In this document: positions 7,613 to 16,490 of the stretch, piece by piece
Layout of the letters: every line of letters begins with the position of its first letter
Numbering within the stretch: the stretch's first letter is position 1
DNA from: Halorubrum laminariae
GTDB lineage: Archaea > Halobacteriota > Halobacteria > Halobacteriales > Haloferacaceae
Assembly (NCBI RefSeq): GCF_024494655.1
Contig: NZ_JANHDL010000005.1
Coordinates: 124,001-188,000, forward strand
Direction: 5' to 3'
Length of the DNA stretch: 64,000 bases
The notes under the pieces: generated by a model
What the model was told of the DNA's origin: nothing
The model's database searches: none
What the model saw: the letters and a program-made list of their open reading frames with translations, nothing else
Program-made: the position numbers and the translations under genes

Positions 7613-8599
7613 ATGGACGCTCACGAGCTGATCACCCGGAACGCGGCCGAGGTGGTCACCGAGGCGGAGATCGAGGCGCTGGCCGACGACCCCGACGGGA
7701 AGCGGGCGTACGTCGGCTACGAGCCCTCGGGCGTGCTCCACATCGGTCACATGCTCACCGCGAACAAGCTTATCGACCTCCAAGAGGCCGGCTTCGAGGT
7801 GACGGTCCTGCTTGCGGACGTGCACGCCTACCTCAACGACAAGGGATCCTTCGAGGAGATCCGCCACACCGCAGAGCGCATGCGCGACCAGTTCATCGCC
7901 TACGGGCTCGACGAGTCGAACACGCAGTTCGTGCTCGGCTCCGACTTCCAGCTCGACGACGACTACACGCTCGATCTGCACGCCTTGGAACTCGAGACGA
8001 CGCTCGCGCGTGCCGAGCGCGCGATGGCCGAGATCACCTCCAGCGACTCGGTGAAGGTGTCGCAGGCAGTGTACCCACTGATGCAGGCGCTCGACATCCC
8101 GTACCTCGGCGTCGATCTCGCGGTGGGCGGGATGGAGCAGCGCAAGGTACACATGCTTGCGCGCGACGTGCTCCCGAGCATCGACCGCGAGCCGCCGACG
8201 AGCCTCCACACGCCGCTCATCGCCGACCTCGGCACCGGCCGCGGGAAGATGTCCTCGAGCGAGGGCGTCACCATCTCCATGGAGGACTCCCGCGACGACA
8301 TCGAGTCGAAAGTGAACGACGCCTACTGCCCGCCGACGGCCGATCCCGATCCGACCGAGGACGGCGAGACGCGCGAAAACCCCGTCCTGCAGGTGTTCGA
8401 GTACCACGTGTTCCCGCGGTTCGACACCGTTCGCGTCGAGCGACCCGAGGAGTACGGCGGCGACCTGACGTACGAGTCGTACGACGCCCTCGAAGCCGAT
8501 CTGGAGTCCGGCGAGTTGCATCCCGCCGACGCGAAGGGCGCGCTCGCCGAGTACCTCGACCGGCTCATCGCGCCGGGGCGCGAGCAGCTGGCGGAATAG
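7613..8599 (+). CDS. tyrS: Tyrosyl-tRNA synthetase
   Basis: This 328-residue class I synthetase charges tRNA(Tyr). The HIGH motif appears as VLHIGHML (about 43-50) and the KMSSS loop as GKMSSSEG (about 216-223). YVGYEPSG and QAVYPLMQALDIPYLGVDLAVGGMEQRK contribute the tyrosine and ATP pockets. The length is that of the short archaeal/eukaryotic type without a C-terminal S4 domain. An upstream in-frame ATG at 7490 would overlap the previous gene. The ATG at 7613 matches the family and lies about 27 nt after a CATATG-containing AT-rich element. Confidence 0.95.
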   Translation: MDAHELITRNAAEVVTEAEIEALADDPDGKRAYVGYEPSGVLHIGHMLTANKLIDLQEAGFEVTVLLADVHAYLNDKGSFEEIRHTAERMRDQFIAYGLDESNTQFVLGSDFQLDDDYTLDLHALELETTLARAERAMAEITSSDSVKVSQAVYPLMQALDIPYLGVDLAVGGMEQRKVHMLARDVLPSIDREPPTSLHTPLIADLGTGRGKMSSSEGVTISMEDSRDDIESKVNDAYCPPTADPDPTEDGETRENPVLQVFEYHVFPRFDTVRVERPEEYGGDLTYESYDALEADLESGELHPADAKGALAEYLDRLIAPGREQLAE

Positions 8600-8637
8600 C
8601 CGGCGATCAGCTGGCAAAAAGCGGACGAGTAGCGGAC

Positions 8638-9399
8638 TCAGTCTCTTGTTGCGGTCGCGGTGTGGCCGGTGAACTCGCAGGTGCCGTCGAGACAGTTCCG
8701 ACCGGCGGCCGTCTCGAATATCGGCAGTCCGCAGTCGCACTCGTCGACGACGACGCCGGACGGGATCGAGAGCGTCGTCTCACAGTCCGGTCGGTTCTCG
8801 CAGGCGAGATACACGCGCCCCGGAGCGAACTCGACGGTCAACGATCCCTCGCAGTCGGGACAATCCCAAACGCGGTCGAAGCGATCGCTGACGGCCGCTT
8901 CCATCGGATCGCACGCAGGGTCGAGACAAAGGTGAAACGGCTCGCCGCGCTCAACGCGGATCTTCGGCAGGCCGCAGTCGTCACACGTTGCGTCCGTGAC
9001 ACTCGCCCCCGCCGGGAGCCCCCATCGGGACTCACAGTCGAGACAGACAACGTCGCCGCGCGAACGCACGAGCGGGCCGCCGTCCTCGGGGCAGGTACCG
9101 ACGGGGACCCCGGCCTCCGTGACCGGGAGCGCACGACTCGCCGTCGCCTCCGCCGAGACGATCCGGAGCCTTCGATTTCCGTCGCGGGCGGTGACGGAGA
9201 ATCCCGCGCCGTCGCCCTCGACGACGACCGAGTCCGGGCGGGTGAGCCATGCGACCGGCTGGTAGCCGTCGGCGTCGTGGACGAGCGTGGTGTCGTCCGG
9301 TTTGATCAGGACGACGACGCGCCCGCGATAACTTCGCGAGCGGTCGCCCCGTTCGGTCACCTGACAGTCGCCTGCGAGCACGCGGAGTCGTTCCGGCAT
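8638..9399 (-). CDS. NucS-N-like (DUF91-like) domain fused to four zinc ribbons
   Basis: This 253-residue protein has two parts. Residues 1-85 (MPERLRVLAGDCQVTERG, then VVVLIKPDDTTLVHDADGYQP and AWLTRPDSVVVE) resemble by eye the N-terminal DNA-binding half of the NucS/DUF91 endonucleases. The RecB-like catalytic half is absent. The rest carries four Cys pairs of zinc-ribbon type (CPEDG...CLDC, CDDCG...CLDPAC, CPDC...CENRPDC, CDCG...CLDGTC), the third like topoisomerase I C4 fingers. It is probably a DNA-binding protein without nuclease activity. It lies 110 bp downstream of hel308b on the same strand, suggesting a role in repair. I chose the ATG at 9399 over an earlier in-frame start because it begins the domain. 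Confidence 0.65.
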   Translation of the reverse strand: MPERLRVLAGDCQVTERGDRSRSYRGRVVVLIKPDDTTLVHDADGYQPVAWLTRPDSVVVEGDGAGFSVTARDGNRRLRIVSAEATASRALPVTEAGVPVGTCPEDGGPLVRSRGDVVCLDCESRWGLPAGASVTDATCDDCGLPKIRVERGEPFHLCLDPACDPMEAAVSDRFDRVWDCPDCEGSLTVEFAPGRVYLACENRPDCETTLSIPSGVVVDECDCGLPIFETAAGRNCLDGTCEFTGHTATATRD

Positions 9400-9509
9400 A
9401 CCCCGGCTGGCCGCGGTATGCGTGTTAAGCGGTCGGTGTCGTCGGGGGTCGATGTCGTCAGGGCGATGGGAGTGGTGGGCGGTGAGGAAGTCGAGCGGCC
9501 GGGAAGAAC

Positions 9510-11849
9510 TCACTCCACGCGAACCGTCCGCGTCGCTCTGACGGGCATCAGCGGGAGGTCCGGAAACACGACCTCAACGACGAACTCCAGTTCGTCGGCG
9601 TCGGGCGTGCCGAACACGCCGACCGGGACCGCCGTCTTCCCGTCGAGGTACGTCGTCTGTGCGGTCATCTCCACGTCGTTGACGGTGACCCGGATTCCCG
9701 TTCGACCGCGACCCGAGACGGTCGAGACGGTTATCTCGCACATCTCGTTTTCGCCGACGGCGATGGCGTCTGGAAACGCGCCCCAGTCGACATCGATCCG
9801 GGGACACTCCCGTGCGGCGTCAACGATCCGCTCCGCGACGGAGCCGCTCATGCCGGCCTTCTCAAGTGCGCTCGGGCCGGCGTCGACGACCGCGGCGGGT
9901 GAGGTGAGTCCGGCGTCGGCGAGCCGCTCGGCGCGGCCGGAGCCGACCCCGTCGATCGCGGTGAGCGCGACCGCCTCCCGCGAGACGCCGTGTTCGACGC
10001 GCGCTTCGACGCGGGCGGCGAGGTTGGCGGCGCGAGGACCGGCAAACCGATCGAGAAACTCTGAGAGCGCGGCCAGCAGCCGGAGCGCGTTCTGTCGGAT
10101 CACCCACGCGTCGGAGCGGAGATCCGAGGGGATAGAGTCCGCCATCCCTGCAATCAGGATGGCGAACACCTTGCGGTGGCCGTCCTCCAGATCGGTGTCG
10201 CGGTCGTCGAGGATCCGGTCGATCGCGTCGGACTCGGCCGCGCGCGCCGAGACGGAGTCGAACTCGCCCGCGGCCGCGACGGTCGCCAACAGCCGATCGA
10301 CAGTCAGCGTCTCCCGCTCCGCGAGCCGGTGGAACCGCCGCGCCGTGTCGAGCCGGAGGTAGTACTTCGAGGCGAGCCGCCCGAGCGCGGTCGGTTCGAC
10401 CGCGAGGTCGTCGGCCGCGACGAACCCGTCTTCGACGAGCGAGTCAAGGGTGTCCCGGACGCGGTCGCGCAGCGTCGCGAACTCGTACGCCTCCGGTTCT
10501 GACTGCGCGCGGACGTAGTAGAACGTGGTCTCTAGCCACCCCATCACGTCCTCTAAGCCCCGGATCGTCCCCATCGAAATCTCCGCGTTGAGGTGGGATT
10601 CCAACTCGCCGGCGAGCCGCGATTCGATCGCTTTGCCCTCCGCCAACAGCTCGCGGTACCGGTCGGCGTCGCCGTGGTCGCAGACGACCCAGCCGTAACC
10701 TACGTCGTCGTATCCCGGACGGCCCGCCCGGCCAAGCATCTGAAGCACATCGAGTGGCGAGATGTCCGTCTCTCCCTCCAGCGGGTCGTGATACTTCGTG
10801 TCGCGGATAACGACGCAACGCGCGGGGAGGTTCACCCCCCACGCCAGCGTCGACGTGGAAAAGAGCAGCTTGATCTTCCCCTGTTTGAACCACTCCTCGA
10901 CGCGATCGCGGTCGTCTTTCCCGAGCCCGGCGTGGTGGAAGCCGACGCCGTCGGTGACGGACTGGCGGAGGGTGTCGTTGGTGAGTTCTTTCGCCTCGTT
11001 GTGGAAGTCGTAGTCGCCGCGGGAGTCGATCGGGATGTCGCGGTCCGTGATCTCGTCGCGCGCCTTCTTGGCCGCCTGCACCGTGTCCTGCCGCGAGGAG
11101 ACGAACACGAGCGCCTGACCGTCGTCGCGGACGTGCGGCTCCGCCAAGTCGAGCGCGCGGTAGAGCCGCCGATACTTGTCGGCGAACGCGTTCGAACCGT
11201 GCGAGTACGTCTTGACGCCCGTTTCGAGGTCGACGGGGCGGTACTCGTCGCCGAAGGAGTACGTCGTCTCCGCGGGCGCGTCGAGCCACGCCGCCACGTC
11301 GTCGACGTTCGGCATGGTCGCCGAGAGCGCGACGATTCGGGGGTCCTGAAGCCGTCGGAGCCGCGAGACGGTCACTTCGAGCACCGCGCCGCGCTTCTCG
11401 CTGTCGAGCAGGTGGACCTCGTCGATGACGACGCAGTCCACGTCGGTGATAAACGAGTAACGCGCGGAGTCGTGTTTTCGCGTCGCGCTGTCGGCCTTTT
11501 CCGGCGTCGTCACGAGCACGTCCGCGCGCTCGGCTCGGCGAGGGTTGAGGTCGCGTTCGCCGGAGACGACGTAGACGGAGTAGCCGAGTTCTTCGAAGCG
11601 GTCCCACTCGCTCTCCTTCTCGTTTGTGAGCGCGCGCAGCGGCGCGACGAACAGTGCGGTCCCGCCCGCGTCGAGCGTCTTGCAGATCGCGAGTTCGGCG
11701 AGCGCGGTCTTACCGGAGGCGGTCGGGGCGGACGCGACCACGTTGTGGTCGGTCTCCAGTATCCCGGGCAGCGCTTCCCGTTGCATCCGGTTGAACTCCT
11801 CAAACCCGAACGCGTCGGCAAATTCCGGCACCGCGTCGGCGACCTTCAC
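9510..11849 (-). CDS. hel308b: Ski2-like DNA helicase of the Hel308 group, paralogue b
   Basis: This 779-residue superfamily 2 helicase is probably a 3'-5' enzyme acting on stalled forks. Motif I is APTASGKT (about 40-47), motif II DEVH, motif III SATMPN, motif IV region ALVFVSSRQ, and motifs V-VI TSTLAWGVNLPAR and MLGRAGRPGYD. After a winged-helix and ratchet region comes a helix-hairpin-helix (AIDGVGSGRAERLADAGL, about 648-665). A C-terminal beta domain of about 90 residues resembles the end of a Sec63 domain, which paralogue a at 52.8-55.3 kb lacks. The start is a GTG. It is followed by the zinc-ribbon gene. It could also be described as a Brr2/Ski2-type helicase; the archaeal Hel308b label is from recollection. 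Confidence 0.85.
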   Translation of the reverse strand: MKVADAVPEFADAFGFEEFNRMQREALPGILETDHNVVASAPTASGKTALAELAICKTLDAGGTALFVAPLRALTNEKESEWDRFEELGYSVYVVSGERDLNPRRAERADVLVTTPEKADSATRKHDSARYSFITDVDCVVIDEVHLLDSEKRGAVLEVTVSRLRRLQDPRIVALSATMPNVDDVAAWLDAPAETTYSFGDEYRPVDLETGVKTYSHGSNAFADKYRRLYRALDLAEPHVRDDGQALVFVSSRQDTVQAAKKARDEITDRDIPIDSRGDYDFHNEAKELTNDTLRQSVTDGVGFHHAGLGKDDRDRVEEWFKQGKIKLLFSTSTLAWGVNLPARCVVIRDTKYHDPLEGETDISPLDVLQMLGRAGRPGYDDVGYGWVVCDHGDADRYRELLAEGKAIESRLAGELESHLNAEISMGTIRGLEDVMGWLETTFYYVRAQSEPEAYEFATLRDRVRDTLDSLVEDGFVAADDLAVEPTALGRLASKYYLRLDTARRFHRLAERETLTVDRLLATVAAAGEFDSVSARAAESDAIDRILDDRDTDLEDGHRKVFAILIAGMADSIPSDLRSDAWVIRQNALRLLAALSEFLDRFAGPRAANLAARVEARVEHGVSREAVALTAIDGVGSGRAERLADAGLTSPAAVVDAGPSALEKAGMSGSVAERIVDAARECPRIDVDWGAFPDAIAVGENEMCEITVSTVSGRGRTGIRVTVNDVEMTAQTTYLDGKTAVPVGVFGTPDADELEFVVEVVFPDLPLMPVRATRTVRVE

Positions 11850-12071
11850 GGCGCATCACACCCGTAGAGGGGTCGACAGAGGCCAAAGACAAGTCGACGG
11901 CGACCGGGGCTGTGTCGCATTGGATCGAGTCGGGGGCTTCGAGAGCAAAGGCGTTTCTCATGCGTCGCCCGCGCTCCGCGTCTCCGAGTCGGAATCGGGA
12001 GCCCTCCGCGCGAGAGGGGCCGGTCGCACGAGACCCCGATCGTTTAGGTGACCGCGGACCGACCGACGGGT

Positions 12072-12434
12072 ATGATACCCTCGTCACCGGTCGTCATCGC
12101 TGCCGCCGCGCTGCTCGTGCTCGCTGTACTCCTCGGAATTTTCCGCCGGCTCCGCGCTCCGTCGGCCGACGCGCGCGAGTCAAAACAGGCACACGAGGCG
12201 GCACAGCAGCGCGACCCGCCGGTGGACATCGGCGAGACCTACGAGTTCGGGGTGACCGAACTGACCGACCACCACTCCGGCGAGGAGGTGGCCGTCGGCA
12301 AGGTAGAGGGGTTCGTGATCTTTACCGAAGACGTACCGGGCGGCCTCGGAAAGGGCGACGTGATCCGCGCGAAGGTGCTCTCGTTCAACGACGGGCGGAC
12401 CTCGGCGGACGCAACGTTCGTGTCCCGAGCGTAG
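12072..12434 (+). CDS. Membrane-anchored TRAM-domain protein
   Basis: This 120-residue protein has one N-terminal transmembrane helix (about 3-25, VVIAAAALLVLAVLLGIF), a basic and hydrophilic linker, and a C-terminal TRAM domain (about 55-118). The TRAM part shows DIGETYEFGVTELTDHHSGE, VGKVEGFVIFTEDVPG, GKGDVIRAKVLSFNDGRTS and ATFVSRA. TRAM is a small OB-like RNA-binding fold; stand-alone archaeal TRAM proteins are known as RNA chaperones. The membrane anchor would hold RNA binding at the cell envelope, which is an inference. The ATG at 12072 is preferred over an upstream in-frame ATG at 12048, because only it directly begins the helix. The mcm gene follows after 93 bp. Confidence 0.8.
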   Translation: MIPSSPVVIAAAALLVLAVLLGIFRRLRAPSADARESKQAHEAAQQRDPPVDIGETYEFGVTELTDHHSGEEVAVGKVEGFVIFTEDVPGGLGKGDVIRAKVLSFNDGRTSADATFVSRA

Positions 12435-12527
12435 GCGTGTCATCTCCAACCGAGCGGCGTCGTCGGATCGGTCTCCGTCCTCGCCGAACATGAGGTTCAT
12501 ACGTGATGGCGACCAAGAGGTTCCGTA

Positions 12528-15500
12528 ATGGCTCAGGCCGGGAATCAGGACCTCACGGAGCGGTTTATTCAGTTCTACCGCAACTACTACCGCGAGGAGA
12601 TCGGCACCCTCGCACAGAACTACCCCAACGAACAGCGCTCGCTATACGTCGATTACGACGACCTGTTCCAGTTCGACCGCGACCTTGCGGAGGACTTCCG
12701 CACGAAGCCGGACCAGATGCGCGAGTACGCAGAGGAGGCACTCCGGCTCTACGACCTCCCCGCTGACGTCAGCCTCGGCCGCGCACACGTCCGCATCGAG
12801 AACCTCCCAGAGAGCATCGACATCCGCGGCATCCGCGTCCACGACGACCACATCGGGAGCCTCGTCTCGGTCAGAGGAATCGTTCGCAAGGCGACGGACG
12901 TGCGTCCGAAGGTGACAGAAGCCGCCTTCGAGTGCCAGCGGTGCGGCACGATGACGTACATCCCGCAGGGCGACGGCGGTTTCCAAGAGCCGCACGAGTG
13001 TCAAGGCTGTGAACGACAGGGCCCGTTCCGCGTCAACTTCGACCAGTCGGAGTTCGTCGACTCACAGAAGCTCCGGATTCAGGAATCTCCAGAGGGCCTC
13101 CGCGGTGGAGAGACGCCCCAGTCGATCGATATCGACATCATCGACGACATCACCGGCGAGGTGAGCCCCGGCGACCACGTCACCTGCGTCGGCGTCCTCC
13201 ACATTGAACAGGTCGAGCAGGGCAACGAGAAGTCGGCTATCTTCGACCTGTACATGGACGGGGTCTCCATCGGCATTGAGGACGAGGAGTTCGAGGACAT
13301 GGATATCACCGAGGCGGACAAACGCGAGATCATCGAACTCTCCAATCGCGACGACATCTACGAGGCGATGGTCGGCTCCATCGCGCCCGCCATCTACGGC
13401 TACGAGGAAGAGAAGCTCGCGATGATCCTCCAGCTGTTCTCGGGCGTGACGAAGCACCTCCCCGACGGGTCGCGGATTCGGGGAGACCTACATATGCTTT
13501 TAATCGGAGACCCGGGTACTGGTAAGTGTCTCGACGGTGATTCCCGTGTGACGCTTGGAGACGGTCGAGAGGTTCCGATACGCGAACTCGTTGAAGATAA
13601 TCTCGATGACCCGAAACCGGTCGACGACGGCGTCTTCGACGAGGTCAATTTCGAAGTTCCGTCGCTCCGATCCGACGGAACGATCGAATCCTCGCAGGCG
13701 ACGAAAGTCTGGAAGCGTGAGGCTCCCGAGAGGATGTATTGCATCGAGACCGTGTCGGGTGCGGAGCTAAACGTGACGCCGTCGCATCCCCTGTTCGTCC
13801 AGCGTGACGGACGGTTCGAGCCCGTCGTCGCAGAGGAACTGAACGAGGACGAGTTCATTGCTGCTCCGAAACGACTCGATGTGGAGGGAGACGACACGCT
13901 TGATGTCGAATTCCGACGCGCTCGATCGTACAACGCTGTTCGACTCGATCTTCCTGACGAGTGGACTCCAGATCTTGCGCGCCTGCTCGGATATATCGTC
14001 GCCGAAGGATACGTCGAGCGGCGCGACGACCACTCGGGTTTCGTCTCGATCACGAACAACGACGAGGCGGTTCTGTCCGACGCCCGATCGACGTTCGAGA
14101 CGCTCGGTCTGCGGACTACCACCCGCGAACCACACGACGAGAAGGACGCACGTGAGTTGCTGTGTTCCGCCGGAGAGTTTGTCAGTTTCCTCAAAAACCT
14201 CGAGGAAATGCTGCTGGAAAGCTCCGCAGAGCAACGGATACCGAAGGCGATTCTCGGAGCGTCGCCGTCGGCTACGCGAATGTTTATCAAGGGGTTCGTC
14301 GAGGGAGAGGCTCACGTCTCGGCGAAACAACGGGAGATCACCGTCGCCTCGATGAGCAATGAACTCCTCCCCGATCTTCAGGCGCTTCTGCTTCAACACG
14401 GGATCACCAGCCAACTCCACGAGCGGAAGAACGGAAGCCATAGGCTACGCATCAGCGGAGCACAGTTCGACAGGTACGTAACGGAGATCGGGTTCGTGAC
14501 CGATCGGAAACAGGAAGCGGCGGAAAAACACCTCAAAACGGACCGGAACACCAACGTCGATGTCGTCCCGAACATCGCGTCCGTCCTCCGGCGGGTTCGC
14601 GAGTCGCTCGGGCTGACGCAGTACGAGTGTGGGGTTCCCCGTGGGACCTATCGTCACTACGAATCAGGGTCCCGAAATCCGAGCGTCGGCGCGCTCCGAA
14701 GCGTCGTCGAGGCATTCGAAGCTGCTCGTTCGCCCTCGACTGAGGATGCCGATATCGCAAGCGTACAGACGGATGGGGGTACCGTCGATGCCGACATTTC
14801 GGCCCTTCGGCAGTTGACCGATGGCGACATCCGCTGGGACCGTATCGAGTCAGTTGAACTGGTCGATCCTAACGATGACTGGGTGTACGATCTTGAAGTC
14901 GATGGAACGCATAACTACGTCTCGAATGGGATCATCTCACACAACTCCCAGATGATCTCGTATGTAGAAAACATCGCCCCGCGATCCGTGTACACCTCCG
15001 GTAAAGGATCATCTGCGGCAGGGCTTACGGCCGCAGCCGTACGAGATGATTTTGGAGACGGCCAGCAGTGGTCGCTCGAAGCCGGCGCGCTCGTGCTCGC
15101 CGACAAAGGAATCGCCGCAGTCGACGAGCTTGATAAGATGGACTCGTCGGACCGCTCCGCGATGCATGAGGGGCTCGAACAGCAGAAGATATCGGTATCG
15201 AAGGCGGGTATCAACGCGACCCTCAAGGCCCGCTGTTCGCTGCTCGGCGCGGCGAACCCCAAGTACGGTCGATTCGACCAGTACGAGCCGATCGGCGAAC
15301 AGATCGACTTGGAGCCCGCGCTCATCTCGCGGTTCGATCTCATCTTCACGGTGACGGACAGCCCGGACCCGGAACACGACTCGCGGTTGGCGAAACATAT
15401 CATCAAGACGAACTACGCCGGCGAGCTCAACACCCAGCGCGAGGAGCTGGCGAGTTCGGAGTTCACCTCGGATCAGGTCGCGGAGGTGACCCAAGAGGTC

Positions 15501-16049
15501 GCCCCGGAGATCGACGCCGAACTGCTTCGGAAGTACATCGCCCACGCGAAGCGGTCCTGTTTCCCGACGATGACAGAAGAGGCGAAGGAACTCATCGAGG
15601 AGTTCTACGTCGATCTGCGCTCGAAGGGGGCCGACGAGGACGCGCCCGTTCCGGTCACCGCTCGGAAGCTGGAGGCGATGGTTCGGCTCGCGGAGGCGAG
15701 CGCGCGGCTCCGTCTCTCCGACACGGTCGAGCGCAAGGACGCCGACCGCGCGACCGATATCGTCGAGTCGTGTCTCAAGGATATCGGCGTCGATCCGGAG
15801 ACGGGACAATTCGACGCCGACGTGGTGGAGACCGGTACCTCGAAGAGCCAGCGCGACCGCATCAAGAACATCAAGGGCCTGATCGCCGACATCGAAGAGG
15901 AGTACGAGGAAGGCGCACCCGTCGACGAGGTGCTCGACCGCGCCGGCGAGATCGGTATGGATCCCGGGAAGGCCGAACAGGAGATCGAGAAGCTCCGCAC
16001 GAAGGGTGAAGTGTACGAGCCGAAGCAGGGTCACCTGCGGACGACGTAG
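12528..16049 (+). CDS. mcm: Replicative DNA helicase MCM, interrupted by an intein
   Basis: The full frame is 1173 residues; without the intein the mature helicase is 700 residues, normal for archaeal MCM. It unwinds DNA at the fork as a hexamer. The N-terminal OB domain carries a C4 zinc finger (CQRCG ... CQGC, about 138-165). The AAA+ domain has Walker A GDPGTGK followed, after splicing, by SQMISY; Walker B LADKGIAAVDELDKM; and the Arg-finger motif ISRFDLIF. A C-terminal winged-helix ends the protein. The intein occupies residues 334-806, directly after the Walker A lysine, so the helicase is inactive until splicing. The next gene begins at the base after the stop, so mcm heads an operon. 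Confidence 0.97.
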   Translation: MAQAGNQDLTERFIQFYRNYYREEIGTLAQNYPNEQRSLYVDYDDLFQFDRDLAEDFRTKPDQMREYAEEALRLYDLPADVSLGRAHVRIENLPESIDIRGIRVHDDHIGSLVSVRGIVRKATDVRPKVTEAAFECQRCGTMTYIPQGDGGFQEPHECQGCERQGPFRVNFDQSEFVDSQKLRIQESPEGLRGGETPQSIDIDIIDDITGEVSPGDHVTCVGVLHIEQVEQGNEKSAIFDLYMDGVSIGIEDEEFEDMDITEADKREIIELSNRDDIYEAMVGSIAPAIYGYEEEKLAMILQLFSGVTKHLPDGSRIRGDLHMLLIGDPGTGKCLDGDSRVTLGDGREVPIRELVEDNLDDPKPVDDGVFDEVNFEVPSLRSDGTIESSQATKVWKREAPERMYCIETVSGAELNVTPSHPLFVQRDGRFEPVVAEELNEDEFIAAPKRLDVEGDDTLDVEFRRARSYNAVRLDLPDEWTPDLARLLGYIVAEGYVERRDDHSGFVSITNNDEAVLSDARSTFETLGLRTTTREPHDEKDARELLCSAGEFVSFLKNLEEMLLESSAEQRIPKAILGASPSATRMFIKGFVEGEAHVSAKQREITVASMSNELLPDLQALLLQHGITSQLHERKNGSHRLRISGAQFDRYVTEIGFVTDRKQEAAEKHLKTDRNTNVDVVPNIASVLRRVRESLGLTQYECGVPRGTYRHYESGSRNPSVGALRSVVEAFEAARSPSTEDADIASVQTDGGTVDADISALRQLTDGDIRWDRIESVELVDPNDDWVYDLEVDGTHNYVSNGIISHNSQMISYVENIAPRSVYTSGKGSSAAGLTAAAVRDDFGDGQQWSLEAGALVLADKGIAAVDELDKMDSSDRSAMHEGLEQQKISVSKAGINATLKARCSLLGAANPKYGRFDQYEPIGEQIDLEPALISRFDLIFTVTDSPDPEHDSRLAKHIIKTNYAGELNTQREELASSEFTSDQVAEVTQEVAPEIDAELLRKYIAHAKRSCFPTMTEEAKELIEEFYVDLRSKGADEDAPVPVTARKLEAMVRLAEASARLRLSDTVERKDADRATDIVESCLKDIGVDPETGQFDADVVETGTSKSQRDRIKNIKGLIADIEEEYEEGAPVDEVLDRAGEIGMDPGKAEQEIEKLRTKGEVYEPKQGHLRTT
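13527..14945 (+). mobile_element. Intein in MCM Walker A, with LAGLIDADG endonuclease and embedded HTH
   Basis: This 473-residue insertion splits GDPGTGK from SQM. All splicing elements are intact: first residue Cys (CLDGDSRV), block B TPSHPLFV with the conserved His, and the C-terminal block HNYVSNGIISHN followed by Ser, giving a penultimate His, a terminal Asn and a +1 Ser nucleophile. The two LAGLIDADG helices read LLGYIVAEGYV and FIKGFVEGEAHV, each with Glu where Asp or Glu is expected, so the homing enzyme may be active or weakened. Between the endonuclease and the C-terminal block lies a Cro/XRE-like helix-turn-helix (about 14574-14733). Base composition is lower in GC than the exteins, consistent with horizontal arrival. 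Confidence 0.95.
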
Positions 16050-16439
16050 ATGGACCGGATATCAGCGATGCGAAACGTCGAGGACGCCCTCCGCGCGTTC
16101 GAAGACGGGGACGCAGATCTGGCGGCGACGGAGCAGCGGGTGGCGACCGTGTTGCGCACGTACGCCAGCGAGTTCGAGGGCGACGACGACGTGTTCCGCG
16201 CGGTCGGTGAGGAGCCGGTGGACGGAACGGTCGTGGTCGCGGCCTCAAAGCCGGCCGCACGCGAGCGGGTGCTCGCGCGAGCCGGAATCTCAGTCGGAAC
16301 TAGTGCATCCGACACGGATCCGTCGGGCAAACCTCCCGAGAGTCGCCTCGACGATCAGTCAGGAGACCGAAACAAGTTTGATGATTTGACAGAATTAAAA
16401 AACGATCCAGTCCCCGAATTTGAGATCGAACGCATCTGA
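16050..16439 (+). CDS. Small acidic protein encoded immediately after mcm, unknown function
   Basis: This 129-residue protein starts at the base after the mcm stop, so it is certainly cotranscribed with mcm and may be translationally coupled. Residues 1-75 look structured: an N-terminal helix (ISAMRNVEDALRAFEDGDADLAATEQRVATVLRTY) and a strand-helix segment VVVAASKPAARERVLARAG. The C-terminal 50 residues are charged and probably disordered, ending PEFEIERI. I recognise no enzyme motif. The position after mcm appears, from memory, to recur in haloarchaea, which would suggest a role linked to replication. Confidence 0.75.
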   Translation: MDRISAMRNVEDALRAFEDGDADLAATEQRVATVLRTYASEFEGDDDVFRAVGEEPVDGTVVVAASKPAARERVLARAGISVGTSASDTDPSGKPPESRLDDQSGDRNKFDDLTELKNDPVPEFEIERI

Positions 16440-16490
16440 TCGCCAGAGAGGTTCGGAACCGCTAAGGTGTAGAGTCGACCACCGGCAGTC

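Noticed and set aside
12048-12071. Upstream ATG as the start of the TRAM protein
   Set aside because: It would put Asp, Arg and Pro ahead of the membrane helix; the ATG at 12072 begins the helix directly.
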